A stretch of DNA of 64,000 nucleotides from assembly GCA_902799875.1 (NCBI GenBank), contig CADCCH010000001.1, positions 47,695-111,694 on the forward strand. Reading direction: 5' to 3'. The position numbers and the translations under genes are program-made. This document shows positions 24,587 through 33,516 of the stretch, piece by piece (positions within the stretch are counted from its first letter, which is position 1; every line of letters begins with the position of its first letter). The stretch is from an uncultured Bacteroidales bacterium. GTDB lineage: Bacteria > Bacteroidota > Bacteroidia > Bacteroidales > Paludibacteraceae. The notes under the pieces are model-generated. The model had not been told where the DNA came from, ran no database searches, and was given only the letters and a program-made list of their open reading frames with translations.

Positions 24587-26125
24587 ATGTTTAAGAATCA
24601 ACCAAAAGGATTGTTCGCGTTGGCATTGGCCAACACAGGCGAGCGTTTCGGCTACTACACGATGTTAGCCGTGTTTGCGCTGTTCTTGCGCGCTAATTTC
24701 GGTCTGTCGGCATCGGCAGCCGGTGCTATTTATTCGACGTTCTTGGCGTTTGTGTATTTCTTGCCGCTGATCGGTGGTATCGTGGCCGATAAGATCGGTT
24801 ACGGTAAGTGCGTAACGATTGGTATCCTCATTATGTTCCTGGGTTACGTGATGCTGGCTTTGCCGATGGGAGGTATCGAGTCCGGTAACACAGCCGTAGC
24901 GATGGCGTTTATGATCGGTGCGTTGGTGCTGATCTCGTTCGGTACGGGACTGTTCAAAGGTAACCTGCAAGTGATGGTCGGCAATCTGTACGATGACCCG
25001 GCGTATGCCGATCGTCGTGATGCGGCTTTCTCGCTGTTCTATATGGCGATTAATATCGGTGCGATGTTTGCGCCGACGGCTGCGGTTAAGATCATGGCAT
25101 GGGCACAGGAGAGTTTAGGTACGAGTGTTAACGACAGTTATCACTTTGCGTTTGCCGTAGCATGCGCGTCGCTGGTACTGAGTATTGCGATTTATTACGC
25201 TTGCCGTCCCTGGTTCAAGCACGTGGAGAACACGGCTAAGCAAGCCGCAGCGAGTGGTCAGAAAGTGGAGGAGTTGACGCCGGAGCAGACGAAGAAACGT
25301 ATTGTGGCATTGTGCCTTGTGTTTGCAGTCGTACTGTTCTTCTGGATGGCTTTCCACCAGAACGGTCTGACGCTGACGTATTTCGCCAATGAGTTCGTGA
25401 CGCCGGTAGTAACGGGTGCGCAGACGATGGCCTTTGATATCTGGAACCTCGTACTGGTAGCGATTGGTGTATATGCGTTGTTCGGTATCTTCGGTGAGGG
25501 TAGTCGTAAGGCAAAAATGATCTGGGCTTGTGTCGGTGTAGCGGTAATTTGTGCGTTGGCTTATAAGTATATGAATCATCCGGCCGAGTTGGGCATCTCT
25601 GCTCCGATATTCCAGCAGTTCAACCCGTTCTACGTGGTAGCATTGACTCCGGTGAGCATGGCTATTTTCGGTGCGTTGGCAGCGAAAGGTAAAGAGCCGA
25701 GTGCTCCGCGTAAGATTGCGTACGGTATGTTGGTAGCAGCTGCCGCCTATGCGGTGATGGCTTTCTGTTCGATTGGTCTGCTGAGTCCGACCGAGCAAGA
25801 GCTGGCACGTGTAGCGGGTGAGGGTACGTTTGTGAACGCGAATGTACTGATTTTGACGTACTTGGTACTGACTTTCGGTGAGTTGCTGTTGAGTCCGATG
25901 GGTATCTCGTTTGTCAGCAAAGTGGCTCCTCCGCAGTACAAAGGAATGATGATGGGTGGTTGGTTTGTAGCTACCGCCTTAGGTAATTTCCTTGTGAGCG
26001 TGGGTGGTTTCCTCTGGGGTAGCCTGCCGTTGTGGCTCGTATGGAGCGTGTTCATCGGTGTATGCCTCGTGGCTGCGATATTCATGTTCGCCATGATGGG
26101 TAAATTAGAAGACGCAACGAAGTAA
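24587..26125 (+). CDS. POT-family proton-dependent oligopeptide transporter
   Basis: 512-aa MFS protein of the POT/PTR2 family, importing di- and tripeptides with protons. The N-terminus has the diagnostic ANTGERFGYYTMLAVFALFL (ExxER-type motif), then GGIVADKIGYGKCVTIGI, GTGLFKGNLQVMVGNLY, and AFHQNGLTLTYFANEF. At the C-terminal end come SPMGISFVSKVAPPQYKGMMMGGWF. About 12-14 hydrophobic segments. Its own gap has no visible promoter, so it is probably part of the long plus-strand transcript. Confidence 0.93.
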   Translation: MFKNQPKGLFALALANTGERFGYYTMLAVFALFLRANFGLSASAAGAIYSTFLAFVYFLPLIGGIVADKIGYGKCVTIGILIMFLGYVMLALPMGGIESGNTAVAMAFMIGALVLISFGTGLFKGNLQVMVGNLYDDPAYADRRDAAFSLFYMAINIGAMFAPTAAVKIMAWAQESLGTSVNDSYHFAFAVACASLVLSIAIYYACRPWFKHVENTAKQAAASGQKVEELTPEQTKKRIVALCLVFAVVLFFWMAFHQNGLTLTYFANEFVTPVVTGAQTMAFDIWNLVLVAIGVYALFGIFGEGSRKAKMIWACVGVAVICALAYKYMNHPAELGISAPIFQQFNPFYVVALTPVSMAIFGALAAKGKEPSAPRKIAYGMLVAAAAYAVMAFCSIGLLSPTEQELARVAGEGTFVNANVLILTYLVLTFGELLLSPMGISFVSKVAPPQYKGMMMGGWFVATALGNFLVSVGGFLWGSLPLWLVWSVFIGVCLVAAIFMFAMMGKLEDATK

Positions 26126-26126
26126 G

Positions 26127-26158
26127 GGTGAATGGATGAAAGGATGAAAGGATGAATG
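26127..26158. repeat. Period-8 tract over the next start codon
   Basis: Units GGTGAATG, GATGAAAG, GATGAAAG, GATGAATG; 32 bp. It contains several ATGs and AAAGGATG words and includes the start of the coiled-coil protein gene. Confidence 0.9.
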
Positions 26159-26646
26159 AGTTAATCAAATATTTTGAATCTCTGGAGGCTCGTATAGCTG
26201 CACTGGAGGCCGAGGTGGCGGAACTGAAGAACCGTCCGTTACCGGAGCCGCAGGTGGTGGAAAAGATTGTTGAGGTCGAGAAACCGGTGGAGGTCATCAA
26301 AGAGGTGATCGTGGAAAAGCCGGTGGAGGTGGTACCGGAGCCGGTCGTTGAGCCGGTAGCGGAACCCGAACCCGTACCGGTGGTGGAGGAGGTTGCATCT
26401 CCGAAGGCAGCGGTGTACGGTAAGGCCGTAGACGATATCCGTCTGGCCATCTCCTTAGGAGACCGTTTCCTGTACCAGCGTGAGTTATTTGGTCAGAATG
26501 CGGAGTTGATGCAAAAGACGCTGACCGAACTCAATAACTTGGGCTCGTTTGAAGAGGCGATGAACTACATCAGCCGCTTCAACTGGGATCCTGAATCCAA
26601 CAGTTACCAGCAGTTTATTGTGACCCTGCACCGCAGGTTCGGATAA
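26152..26646 (+). CDS. Coiled-coil/Pro-Val-Glu-rich protein, function unknown
   Basis: 164 aa. Residues 1-30 (IKYFESLEARIAALEAEVAELK) form a short coiled coil. Residues about 35-85 are a low-complexity array of VEKPVEV/VEPVAEPEP units, probably extended. The C-terminal ~80 residues (AVDDIRLAISLGDRFLYQRELFGQN, MNYISRFNWDPESNSYQQFI, HRRFG) are ordered and look like a conserved domain of uncharacterised Bacteroidetes proteins. No signal peptide. The start is uncertain because the upstream tandem tract offers alternative ATGs. Confidence 0.8.
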   Translation: MNELIKYFESLEARIAALEAEVAELKNRPLPEPQVVEKIVEVEKPVEVIKEVIVEKPVEVVPEPVVEPVAEPEPVPVVEEVASPKAAVYGKAVDDIRLAISLGDRFLYQRELFGQNAELMQKTLTELNNLGSFEEAMNYISRFNWDPESNSYQQFIVTLHRRFG

Positions 26647-26679
26647 ATCAAAAATCATAAATTTGAAATCATAAATGCT
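26645..26679. repeat. Period-7 tract over the rsmI start codon
   Basis: Five units AAATCAA, AAATCAT, AAATTTG, AAATCAT, AAATGCT; 35 bp. The ATG of rsmI is in the last unit. Confidence 0.88.
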
Positions 26680-27343
26680 ATTTATCGTTCCGACACCGGT
26701 TGGTAATCTGCAGGACATGACGTTCCGTGCGATCGACGTACTGAAGCGAGTGGATTTGATTCTGGCAGAAGACACGCGTACAAGTGGTGTCTTGCTCCAG
26801 CATTTCGATATCCATACGCCCTTGAAGTCGCACCATAAGTTCAACGAGCACGAGACCTCGGCGGATATCGTGGAGAGGCTGAAAGCCGGTGCCAACATCG
26901 CCTTGATCTCCGATGCCGGTACGCCGGCTATCTCGGATCCGGGATTTTTCCTGGTGCGAGCAGCCGCCGAAGCGGATATTGAAATTCAGTGTCTGCCGGG
27001 AGCAACAGCCTTCGTGCCGGCACTGGTGGACTCGGGTTTACCCAATAACCACTTCTATTTTGAAGGCTTCTTGCCGCAGAAGAAAGGTCGTCAGACGCGA
27101 CTGCAGTACCTGGCGGGGCTGGATCAGACCTTTATCATCTATGAGTCGCCTTTCCGGTTAGTCAAGACCCTCGAGCAGTTAGCTGCCGTCTGCGGAGAAG
27201 AACGCAAAGCGTCCGTTTCTCGCGAGATATCCAAGAAGTTCGAAGAGACGCAACGCGGCACATTAGCAGAATTGATTAATCATTTTAAAACCACTCCGCC
27301 GAAAGGGGAGATCGTGGTCTGCGTGGCCGGAACTGAAAACTGA
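26675..27343 (+). CDS. rsmI: 16S rRNA (cytidine1402-2'-O)-methyltransferase
   Basis: 222-aa SAM-dependent methyltransferase of the tetrapyrrole-methylase fold that modifies C1402 in the ribosomal decoding centre. Motifs: VPTPVGNLQDMTFRAIDVL, LAEDTRTSGVLL, NIALISDAGTPAISDPGFFLVR, CLPGATAFVPALVDSGLP and FLPQKKGRQTRL. It lacks the extra C-terminal domain of the E. coli enzyme, as many homologues do. It lies between the coiled-coil protein and a flippase. Confidence 0.95.
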   Translation: MLFIVPTPVGNLQDMTFRAIDVLKRVDLILAEDTRTSGVLLQHFDIHTPLKSHHKFNEHETSADIVERLKAGANIALISDAGTPAISDPGFFLVRAAAEADIEIQCLPGATAFVPALVDSGLPNNHFYFEGFLPQKKGRQTRLQYLAGLDQTFIIYESPFRLVKTLEQLAAVCGEERKASVSREISKKFEETQRGTLAELINHFKTTPPKGEIVVCVAGTEN

Positions 27344-27358
27344 AAGCTGAAAGCTTAT
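27331..27358. repeat. Period-7 tract between rsmI and the flippase gene
   Basis: Four units AACTGAA, AACTGAA, AGCTGAA, AGCTTAT; covers the rsmI stop and ends just before the next ATG. Confidence 0.8.
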
Positions 27359-27359
27359 T

Positions 27360-28814
27360 ATGAGTGAGATGAAATCCTTGGCGAAGGACACCGCCATCTA
27401 TGGGTTAAGTTCGATTATAGGTAAGTTCCTCAACTACTTGCTCGTTCCGCTGTACACGTATGTGTTGGCGCGGACCGATGACTATGGTGTTGTGACCAAC
27501 CTGTACGCCTGGACGGCCCTGCTGTTGGTGATCCTGACGTACGGTATGGAGACGGGATTCTTCCGTTTTGCGAACCGTGAGGAGTACGATGCCAAGAGTG
27601 TGTACAAGACGGCATTCATGACTTTACTCAGTACGAGTACGCTTTTTGCGCTGGTGGTGGTGCTCTTCCAGCAACCGATAGCAGGTTTCCTGGGTTACGC
27701 AGACCATTCGGAGTTCATTGCGATGATGGCAGTGACGGTGGCACTGGATGCGTTTGCATCGATTCCGTTTGCGTACCTGCGTTACGAGAAACGTGCGATG
27801 CTCTTTGCGGCCCTGAAGTTACTGTTTGTGGTACTGAACATCGGCTTTAATATCCTGTTCTTAGTCGTACTCGGCAAGAACGATGTGTTCTATGTCTTCC
27901 TCAGCAATATCCTGGCCACGATCATCCAGACCCTTTGTCTGCTGCCGTTCACGTTACCGAGAGGTGGTCGGTACGATATGCAGACGCTGCGGGAGATGCT
28001 CCGTTACTCCTTGCCGCTCTTGGTACTCGGTGTCGCGGGCATCATGAACCAGACGCTCGACCGTATCCTCTTCCCGTACCTCTATACGGGTGCAGATGCC
28101 CAAGCTCAACTCGGTATCTACGGAGCTTGTTTCAAGGTAGCGATGGTGATGATGATGTTTACCCAGGCGTTCCGATATGCGTACGAACCGTTTGTGTTCG
28201 CCAAGCACAAAGACCGGCAGAGCGTGGAAGCCTACGCGGATGCGATGAAGTACTATATCATCTTCTCGTACCTGATTCTGTTGGGCGTGATTTTCTACCT
28301 GGATATCTTCCGCTATATCGTCTCGAGTGCGTACTGGGAGGGCCTGAAGATCGTACCGGTGGTACTCTGGACCTACGTCTTCCAAGGGGTATATTTCAAC
28401 CTCAGCTTCTGGTATAAGTTGACGGACGAGACCAAATGGGGGGCGTATTTCTCACTCATCGGTCTGGGTATCACGTTGCTGCTGCAGATCGTCGGTGTAC
28501 CGCTCATCGGATACTGGGCAAGTTGCGGTAGCAGTCTGGTCTGCTATTTCGTGATCATGCTGCTGTCCTATGTCATCGGTCAACGCAAAGCACCCATCCC
28601 TTATGACCTCAAACGTATCGGCGGGTACACGGTGCTGACCTTGGGTCTGCTGGCGGTGTACTATGCGATCCGCCTGTATTATGTACACAACATGTGGATA
28701 CTGATGGGTATCGGAACCATACTCATCGGCATCTACCTATTTATATTAACCCGTAAAGATTTTCCTATTCAAAATGTTCTCAGGAATCGTAGAAACAATG
28801 GCTCAGGTCGTTAA
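27360..28814 (+). CDS. Polysaccharide (oligosaccharide) flippase, Wzx-like
   Basis: 484 aa, 12-14 hydrophobic segments. N-terminal KDTAIYGLSSIIGKFLNYLLVPLYTYVLARTDDYG is typical of PST/MVF-type lipid-linked oligosaccharide flippases, as are LRYEKRAMLFAALKLLFVVLNIGFN and the later transmembrane helices. It should move undecaprenyl-linked sugar units across the inner membrane. No neighbouring glycosyltransferases are present, so the substrate cannot be guessed. The 3' end overlaps ribE by 41 bp. Confidence 0.88.
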   Translation: MSEMKSLAKDTAIYGLSSIIGKFLNYLLVPLYTYVLARTDDYGVVTNLYAWTALLLVILTYGMETGFFRFANREEYDAKSVYKTAFMTLLSTSTLFALVVVLFQQPIAGFLGYADHSEFIAMMAVTVALDAFASIPFAYLRYEKRAMLFAALKLLFVVLNIGFNILFLVVLGKNDVFYVFLSNILATIIQTLCLLPFTLPRGGRYDMQTLREMLRYSLPLLVLGVAGIMNQTLDRILFPYLYTGADAQAQLGIYGACFKVAMVMMMFTQAFRYAYEPFVFAKHKDRQSVEAYADAMKYYIIFSYLILLGVIFYLDIFRYIVSSAYWEGLKIVPVVLWTYVFQGVYFNLSFWYKLTDETKWGAYFSLIGLGITLLLQIVGVPLIGYWASCGSSLVCYFVIMLLSYVIGQRKAPIPYDLKRIGGYTVLTLGLLAVYYAIRLYYVHNMWILMGIGTILIGIYLFILTRKDFPIQNVLRNRRNNGSGR

Positions 28815-29397
28815 GATTGAGACCGAGCAAACCAATAAACATTTCACCCTTCGTAACCCGTTTGGGGAGGCATTGACAATCGACCAATCGATTGCGCATA
28901 ACGGTGTGTGCCTGACGGTGGTGAAGATCGAAGGGGACCTCTATACGGTCACAGCGATGCAAGAGACGCTGCGATTGACGAACCTAGACCTGCTCCGGGA
29001 AGGAGACTGGGTCAATGTAGAACGCTCGATGCTGATGGGCGGCCGTCTGGACGGACATATTGTGCAGGGACATGTGGATCAGAAAGCCACCTGTATCGAG
29101 GCCAAAGAAACAGACGGCAGTTGGTATTACCGCTTTGAGTACGACTCGTCCCGCGAGATGATCGAACGCGGCTATTTCTGTGTGGATAAGGGTTCGGTCA
29201 CGATCAACGGTGTCAGCCTCACGGTTTGTGAACCGGATATACAGGGCAACAAAGGCTATGTCTCCGTGTGCATCATTCCTTATACCGAGGAGAACACGAA
29301 CTTCAAATATATCCAACCGGGTACGGTCGTCAATATCGAATTCGATATCCTCGGTAAGTACCTCAGCCGTTATGCCGCAATATTAAACAACAAATAA
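28774..29397 (+). CDS. ribE: Riboflavin synthase, alpha chain
   Basis: 207-aa enzyme dismutating two 6,7-dimethyl-8-ribityllumazines into riboflavin. It has two lumazine-binding repeats: MFSGIVETMAQVVKIE...SIAHNGVCLTV and DGHIVQGHVDQKATC...KGSVTINGVSLTVCE, with the characteristic (N/I)GVCLTV / NGVSLTV signatures. The start MFSGIVE is invariant in the family and lies 41 bp inside the flippase gene. Full length. Confidence 0.96.
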   Translation: MFSGIVETMAQVVKIETEQTNKHFTLRNPFGEALTIDQSIAHNGVCLTVVKIEGDLYTVTAMQETLRLTNLDLLREGDWVNVERSMLMGGRLDGHIVQGHVDQKATCIEAKETDGSWYYRFEYDSSREMIERGYFCVDKGSVTINGVSLTVCEPDIQGNKGYVSVCIIPYTEENTNFKYIQPGTVVNIEFDILGKYLSRYAAILNNK

Positions 29398-29405
29398 CAA
29401 ATAAA

Positions 29406-29990
29406 ATGGACAAAATCAGTTATGCATTAGGTCTCTCTATGGGACAAAACCTCATGGGTAGCGGTGTAGAGAAACTGAACTATCAGGATCTCGCATTAGG
29501 CATCGAGGATGTGCTGACACATCAGCAACCGAAGATCAGCTATCAAGAGGCACAACAAGTATTGAATCAGTTCTTCCAGGAGTTGGAAGCGAAAGTAGCA
29601 GGCGCTGCTAAAGCAGAAGGCGAGAAATTCCTCGCTGAAAATGCGAAACGCGAAGGCGTAAAAGTAACCGCCAGCGGTTTGCAGTACGAGATTCTCGAAC
29701 CTTCGCTGGGTCAGAAACCGAAAGCTACCGACACGGTACGTGTTCATTACGAAGGCACCCTCATCGATGGTACCGTTTTCGACAGTAGTTACCGTCGCGG
29801 TGAGTCTATCACCTTCCCGTTGAATGGCGTTATTGCCGGTTGGACCGAAGGTCTGCAACTCATGTCGATCGGCTCGAAGTACAAGTTCTTTATCCCCTAC
29901 CAACTCGCTTATGGGGAGCGCGGAGCCGGTCAATCGATCCCGCCCTACGCCGCCCTCATCTTCACGGTAGAACTATTAGGAATTGAATAA
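29406..29990 (+). CDS. FKBP-type peptidyl-prolyl isomerase, no signal peptide
   Basis: 194 aa. Residues 1-75 are an FKBP_N-type dimerisation helix region (KISYALGLSMGQNLMGSGVEKL, ISYQEAQQVLNQFFQELEAK). Residues about 85-194 are the FKBP domain with [64 protein letters not shown]. Mip/FkpA-like architecture, but without a recognisable signal peptide, so probably cytoplasmic. Followed by a lipoprotein paralogue. Confidence 0.92.
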   Translation: MDKISYALGLSMGQNLMGSGVEKLNYQDLALGIEDVLTHQQPKISYQEAQQVLNQFFQELEAKVAGAAKAEGEKFLAENAKREGVKVTASGLQYEILEPSLGQKPKATDTVRVHYEGTLIDGTVFDSSYRRGESITFPLNGVIAGWTEGLQLMSIGSKYKFFIPYQLAYGERGAGQSIPPYAALIFTVELLGIE

Positions 29991-30020
29991 TCACGTGATC
30001 TCGAGATCACGTTATCACGA
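29989..30020. repeat. Period-8 tract between the two FKBP genes
   Basis: Units AATCACGT, GATCTCGA, GATCACGT, TATCACGA; 32 bp; begins in the stop codon region of the first gene. Confidence 0.85.
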
Positions 30021-30033
30021 AAAATTGTAAATT

Positions 30034-31278
30034 ATGAAGAAATTAAGTATTATCATCCTGGCCGCAGTTGCTATGATCTCCTGCGGTAACAGTTACAAAG
30101 CACAAAATGCAACTTTAGAGACCGAAGCAGACTCGATCAACTACGCACTTGGTCTGCTTAACGGTCTGCAAATCAAACAGTATTACCTGTCTAACGACAG
30201 CAGTGACGAGGCGGTGGCTGAGTTCATTGACGCCCTCGATGAGGCATATCTGAACAAGGAAGAGGAGTTAAATGAGATTGAGCAAGCCGGTCGTCAATTC
30301 GGTACTTCGATCAAGACCTTCGAAGAGAAGGGTCTGGCCGAGAAAGCCGAATGGCCGCTCAACGAGAAATTGTTCCTGCAGGGTCTGGTGAACGCCCTCT
30401 ACGAGGATACAACCGTAATGCTGCAAGCAGACGCTGAGTCCTTCCTGATGGTTCATTTCCAGAATCCCCAAACCATGCCGGAGGCTAAGTTGGTTACTGC
30501 CAAATGTCCCAATAAAGCCAAGAAGGTGGAGTTGACCAACACACTGGATTCTCTCAATTATGCTTTTGGTTTTGCCAACGGTTCGCAAGTACGCGATTAC
30601 CTGTTAGCGGAGGACACGACCGGTGAGGCGATTGATCAGTTCATCGACAATGTCAATAAGGGTATGAAGCAATCGGTTCGTAACCCGCAGATTGTGTCGA
30701 TGGGTAAGAGCATCGGTAAAGCCATCCGTGAGCAAGAGCCGGTGGGTCTGCTGGGCATCGCAGGTCTGGAGACCAACTACGACCTGCTCAAACAAGGATT
30801 CATCAACGGTTTGTACAACTACACCGAGCAGTTTGATTTCCAGACGGCGAATGTGTTTGTTGAGAACGCTATCAACAACCGCAAGTACGGTGAGGCGAAG
30901 GCTGCAGGTGAGCAGTTCCTGGAGGAGAATGCGCTGCGTGAGGAGGTAAAGGTTACCGAGTCCGGTCTGCAGTACGAAGTACTGGTAGCCGGTAAGGGTG
31001 CTAAACCGACCGCTGAATCGACCGTCAAAGTTCACTACGAGGGAACCCTCATCGACGGGACAGTCTTTGACAGCAGCTACCAGCGTGGCGAGCCGATTGA
31101 GTTCCCATTGAATGGGGTCATCAAAGGTTGGACCGAGGGTCTGCAACTGATGCCGGTAGGTTCGAAATACAAACTCTATATCCCGTATAACCTGGGTTAC
31201 GGTGAGCGCGGTGCCGGTGCATCGATTCCGCCGTATGCAACCCTCATCTTCACGGTTGAGTTGCTCGAAATAAAATAA
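30034..31278 (+). CDS. FKBP-type peptidyl-prolyl isomerase lipoprotein with doubled N-terminal domain
   Basis: 414 aa. The signal peptide [17 protein letters not shown] has a lipobox Cys17, giving a periplasmic or outer-membrane lipoprotein. Two FKBP_N-like blocks follow: about residues 35-150 ([20 protein letters not shown]) and 170-300 ([35 protein letters not shown]), then a C-terminal FKBP domain ([55 protein letters not shown]) highly similar to that of the upstream gene. A tandem duplicate of that gene with an extra copy of the N-terminal domain is the simplest history. Confidence 0.92.
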   Translation: MKKLSIIILAAVAMISCGNSYKAQNATLETEADSINYALGLLNGLQIKQYYLSNDSSDEAVAEFIDALDEAYLNKEEELNEIEQAGRQFGTSIKTFEEKGLAEKAEWPLNEKLFLQGLVNALYEDTTVMLQADAESFLMVHFQNPQTMPEAKLVTAKCPNKAKKVELTNTLDSLNYAFGFANGSQVRDYLLAEDTTGEAIDQFIDNVNKGMKQSVRNPQIVSMGKSIGKAIREQEPVGLLGIAGLETNYDLLKQGFINGLYNYTEQFDFQTANVFVENAINNRKYGEAKAAGEQFLEENALREEVKVTESGLQYEVLVAGKGAKPTAESTVKVHYEGTLIDGTVFDSSYQRGEPIEFPLNGVIKGWTEGLQLMPVGSKYKLYIPYNLGYGERGAGASIPPYATLIFTVELLEIK

Positions 31279-31291
31279 CCCGTAACCCATT

Positions 31292-32779
31292 ATGGGCGTC
31301 ATCGCTAAGCAATCGATTCGTGGTACGATAGTGACGTACATCGGCATTGCCGTCGGCATTGTCACCACGTTCTTCGTGTTAACCCGTTTCCTCACTACCG
31401 AGGAAATCGGGTTGGCACGGGTGCTTATCGATGCAGCGACGCTCTTTATCGGTCTGGCGCAGCTGGGTACCAACGCCAGCATCATTCGTTTTTATCCGTA
31501 TTTTCGTGAGAAAGACAGCGACGAAGACCACGGTTTCTTCTTCTGGGCACTGGTCGTTCCGTTTATCGGATTTGTATTGTTTGCGATCATTTACTGGGCA
31601 TGCAGCGCACCCCTTGGGGTGTGGTTTGGAGATAAATCACCGCTGTTTGTGGATTACTACTATTTTGTACTCCCGCTGGCGTTCTTTATGCTCTACCAGA
31701 CCATTTGTGAGTCTACCTGCAACGTACTGATGCATATCGTGCTGCCCCGTGCGGTGCGGGAACTCATCGTGCGTGTCGGTCTACTGGCGCTTTACCTGCT
31801 GTACGCTTTCCGCGTGCTGTCGATGGACGGTTTTGTAGTCGGTCTCTGCGCCAACTACGCGCTTGCAGCAACGATCAACCTGATTTACTTCTTCTCCCTC
31901 AAACGGATTGTCTTGCGACCGGATTGGCAGTTCTTGCGAACTAACCCCGATCTGGTGCACCGCTATCTGCTGTACTCGGGTTTCCTGGTTCTATCGGCCG
32001 TGACCGGTGTACTAGCACCGACTCTGTCTTCTTTCTTTGTGACGGCTAAGATGGGGCTGGATACCACGGGTATCTTTGCGATTGCGACGTACATGGCGGT
32101 GATGGTCAGTGTACCGAATCGTTCGGTCTCTGCAATTGCGGCACCCCAACTGGCGCGGGCGATTAAGGAAAACAACCGCGAAGAGTGTGCCACACTTATT
32201 CGTCAGGTGACCCGTAACATGCTCCTCATCGGTGGGTTTATATTGCTGACGATCTGGGTCAATATTGACCTCATTTTCCATATTTTACCAAACGGCGCTA
32301 CGTTTGCTACGGCCAAGAACGTGGTGCTTATCCTGGGTGTTAGCCAATTGATTTTGGGAACATTCACTATCTGCCTTACGGCACTTAATTATTCGCGGTA
32401 CTACGCCGTCAGTCTGATTCTGTCGCTGATCTTGACGGTCAGTGCGATGTTGCTGAACAACTACCTCGTTCCGCTCTGGGGCATGGAAGGCGCGGCGGTG
32501 AGTAACCTCCTTTCGTACGGATTATATTTCGTACTGGCCATCCTGACGGTGGTACCGCTGGGTCATTTCCACGTTGTGGATAAAAACTGGTGGTACATCG
32601 CGTTGCTGCTCATCGCACTCTTCGCACTCAATACCTTATGGTGTATGTATGCGCCGGCGATGAACATATGGCTGGACAGCATCCTCCGCAGCCTCATCCT
32701 CATCGGCGGCGGTGCGTTCATCGCCTATAAAGCCAAACTTTCACCGGAAATAAATCAACAACTATGCGCTATTTTATAA
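31292..32779 (+). CDS. Second polysaccharide flippase-like membrane protein
   Basis: 495 aa, about 14 hydrophobic segments, starting MGVIAKQSIRGTIVTYIGIAVGIVTTFFVLTRFLTTEEIG, as in lipopolysaccharide/O-unit flippases of the MATE/MVF superfamily (polysaccharide biosynthesis C-terminal type). It differs clearly from the flippase at 27360 in its motifs. The 3' end overlaps truA by 16 bp. Substrate unknown. Confidence 0.87.
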   Translation: MGVIAKQSIRGTIVTYIGIAVGIVTTFFVLTRFLTTEEIGLARVLIDAATLFIGLAQLGTNASIIRFYPYFREKDSDEDHGFFFWALVVPFIGFVLFAIIYWACSAPLGVWFGDKSPLFVDYYYFVLPLAFFMLYQTICESTCNVLMHIVLPRAVRELIVRVGLLALYLLYAFRVLSMDGFVVGLCANYALAATINLIYFFSLKRIVLRPDWQFLRTNPDLVHRYLLYSGFLVLSAVTGVLAPTLSSFFVTAKMGLDTTGIFAIATYMAVMVSVPNRSVSAIAAPQLARAIKENNREECATLIRQVTRNMLLIGGFILLTIWVNIDLIFHILPNGATFATAKNVVLILGVSQLILGTFTICLTALNYSRYYAVSLILSLILTVSAMLLNNYLVPLWGMEGAAVSNLLSYGLYFVLAILTVVPLGHFHVVDKNWWYIALLLIALFALNTLWCMYAPAMNIWLDSILRSLILIGGGAFIAYKAKLSPEINQQLCAIL

Positions 32780-33516
32780 GCTTCAGCTATAACGGCACGG
32801 ATTTCCACGGCTCGCAGGTGCAGCCGAACGGAAACACGGTACAGGCAGAGATGGAAGCGGCTTTTGCAACCATCCTCCGTGCACCCGTGGCCCTGACCTT
32901 CGCCGGTCGTACCGATGCCGGCGTGCATGCCGAGAAGATGGTAGCGCATTTCGATAGTGACAAAATCGTGCCTGCTAACTTTGCTGCACGACTTAATAAC
33001 CTGCTGCCTGACTCGATTGCGGTCTATGGTATCCGTCCGGTGATCAAAGATGCACATGCTCGTTTTGATGCCCTGGAGCGCACCTATTACTACCGTATCA
33101 CCACCCGCAAGGATCCGTTCCTATATATCAACCATACGCGTGTAGCCGAGGGTCTGGATTTTGAGGCGATGAACAAGGCAGCCCGGTTATTGCTCGGACG
33201 ACAGGATTTTGCTTCTTTCTGCCGCGCGCACACAGATTCCAAGACTACGATCTGTGACGTACGTGAGGCGAAATGGATACAAGAGTCGGACACGGAGTTT
33301 ACCTTTGTCATCTCTGCCGACCGGTTCTTACGCAACATGGTTCGTGCTGTCGTCGGGACACTCTTTGAGGTAGGTAAACACCGGATGACAACCGAGCAGT
33401 TCGGTGAAGTCATTGCTGCTCATAACCGCTGTCAAGCAGGTCATTCGGCATCCGCAGAAGGGCTCAGCTTAGTAGAAATCATTTATCCTAAAAACTTATA
33501 CTTATGCGAAAACTAA
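32764..33516 (+). CDS. truA: tRNA pseudouridine(38-40) synthase
   Basis: 250-aa enzyme making pseudouridine in the tRNA anticodon arm. Motifs: RYFISFSYNGTDFHGSQVQPN, the catalytic aspartate in FAGRTDAGVHAEKMVAHFD, AARLNNLLPDSIAV, FDALERTYYYRI, FASFCRAHTDSKTT and FLRNMVRAVVGTLFEVG. Full length. Overlaps both the upstream flippase gene and the downstream pectinase gene, so it belongs to the same transcript. Confidence 0.95.
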   Translation: MRYFISFSYNGTDFHGSQVQPNGNTVQAEMEAAFATILRAPVALTFAGRTDAGVHAEKMVAHFDSDKIVPANFAARLNNLLPDSIAVYGIRPVIKDAHARFDALERTYYYRITTRKDPFLYINHTRVAEGLDFEAMNKAARLLLGRQDFASFCRAHTDSKTTICDVREAKWIQESDTEFTFVISADRFLRNMVRAVVGTLFEVGKHRMTTEQFGEVIAAHNRCQAGHSASAEGLSLVEIIYPKNLYLCEN

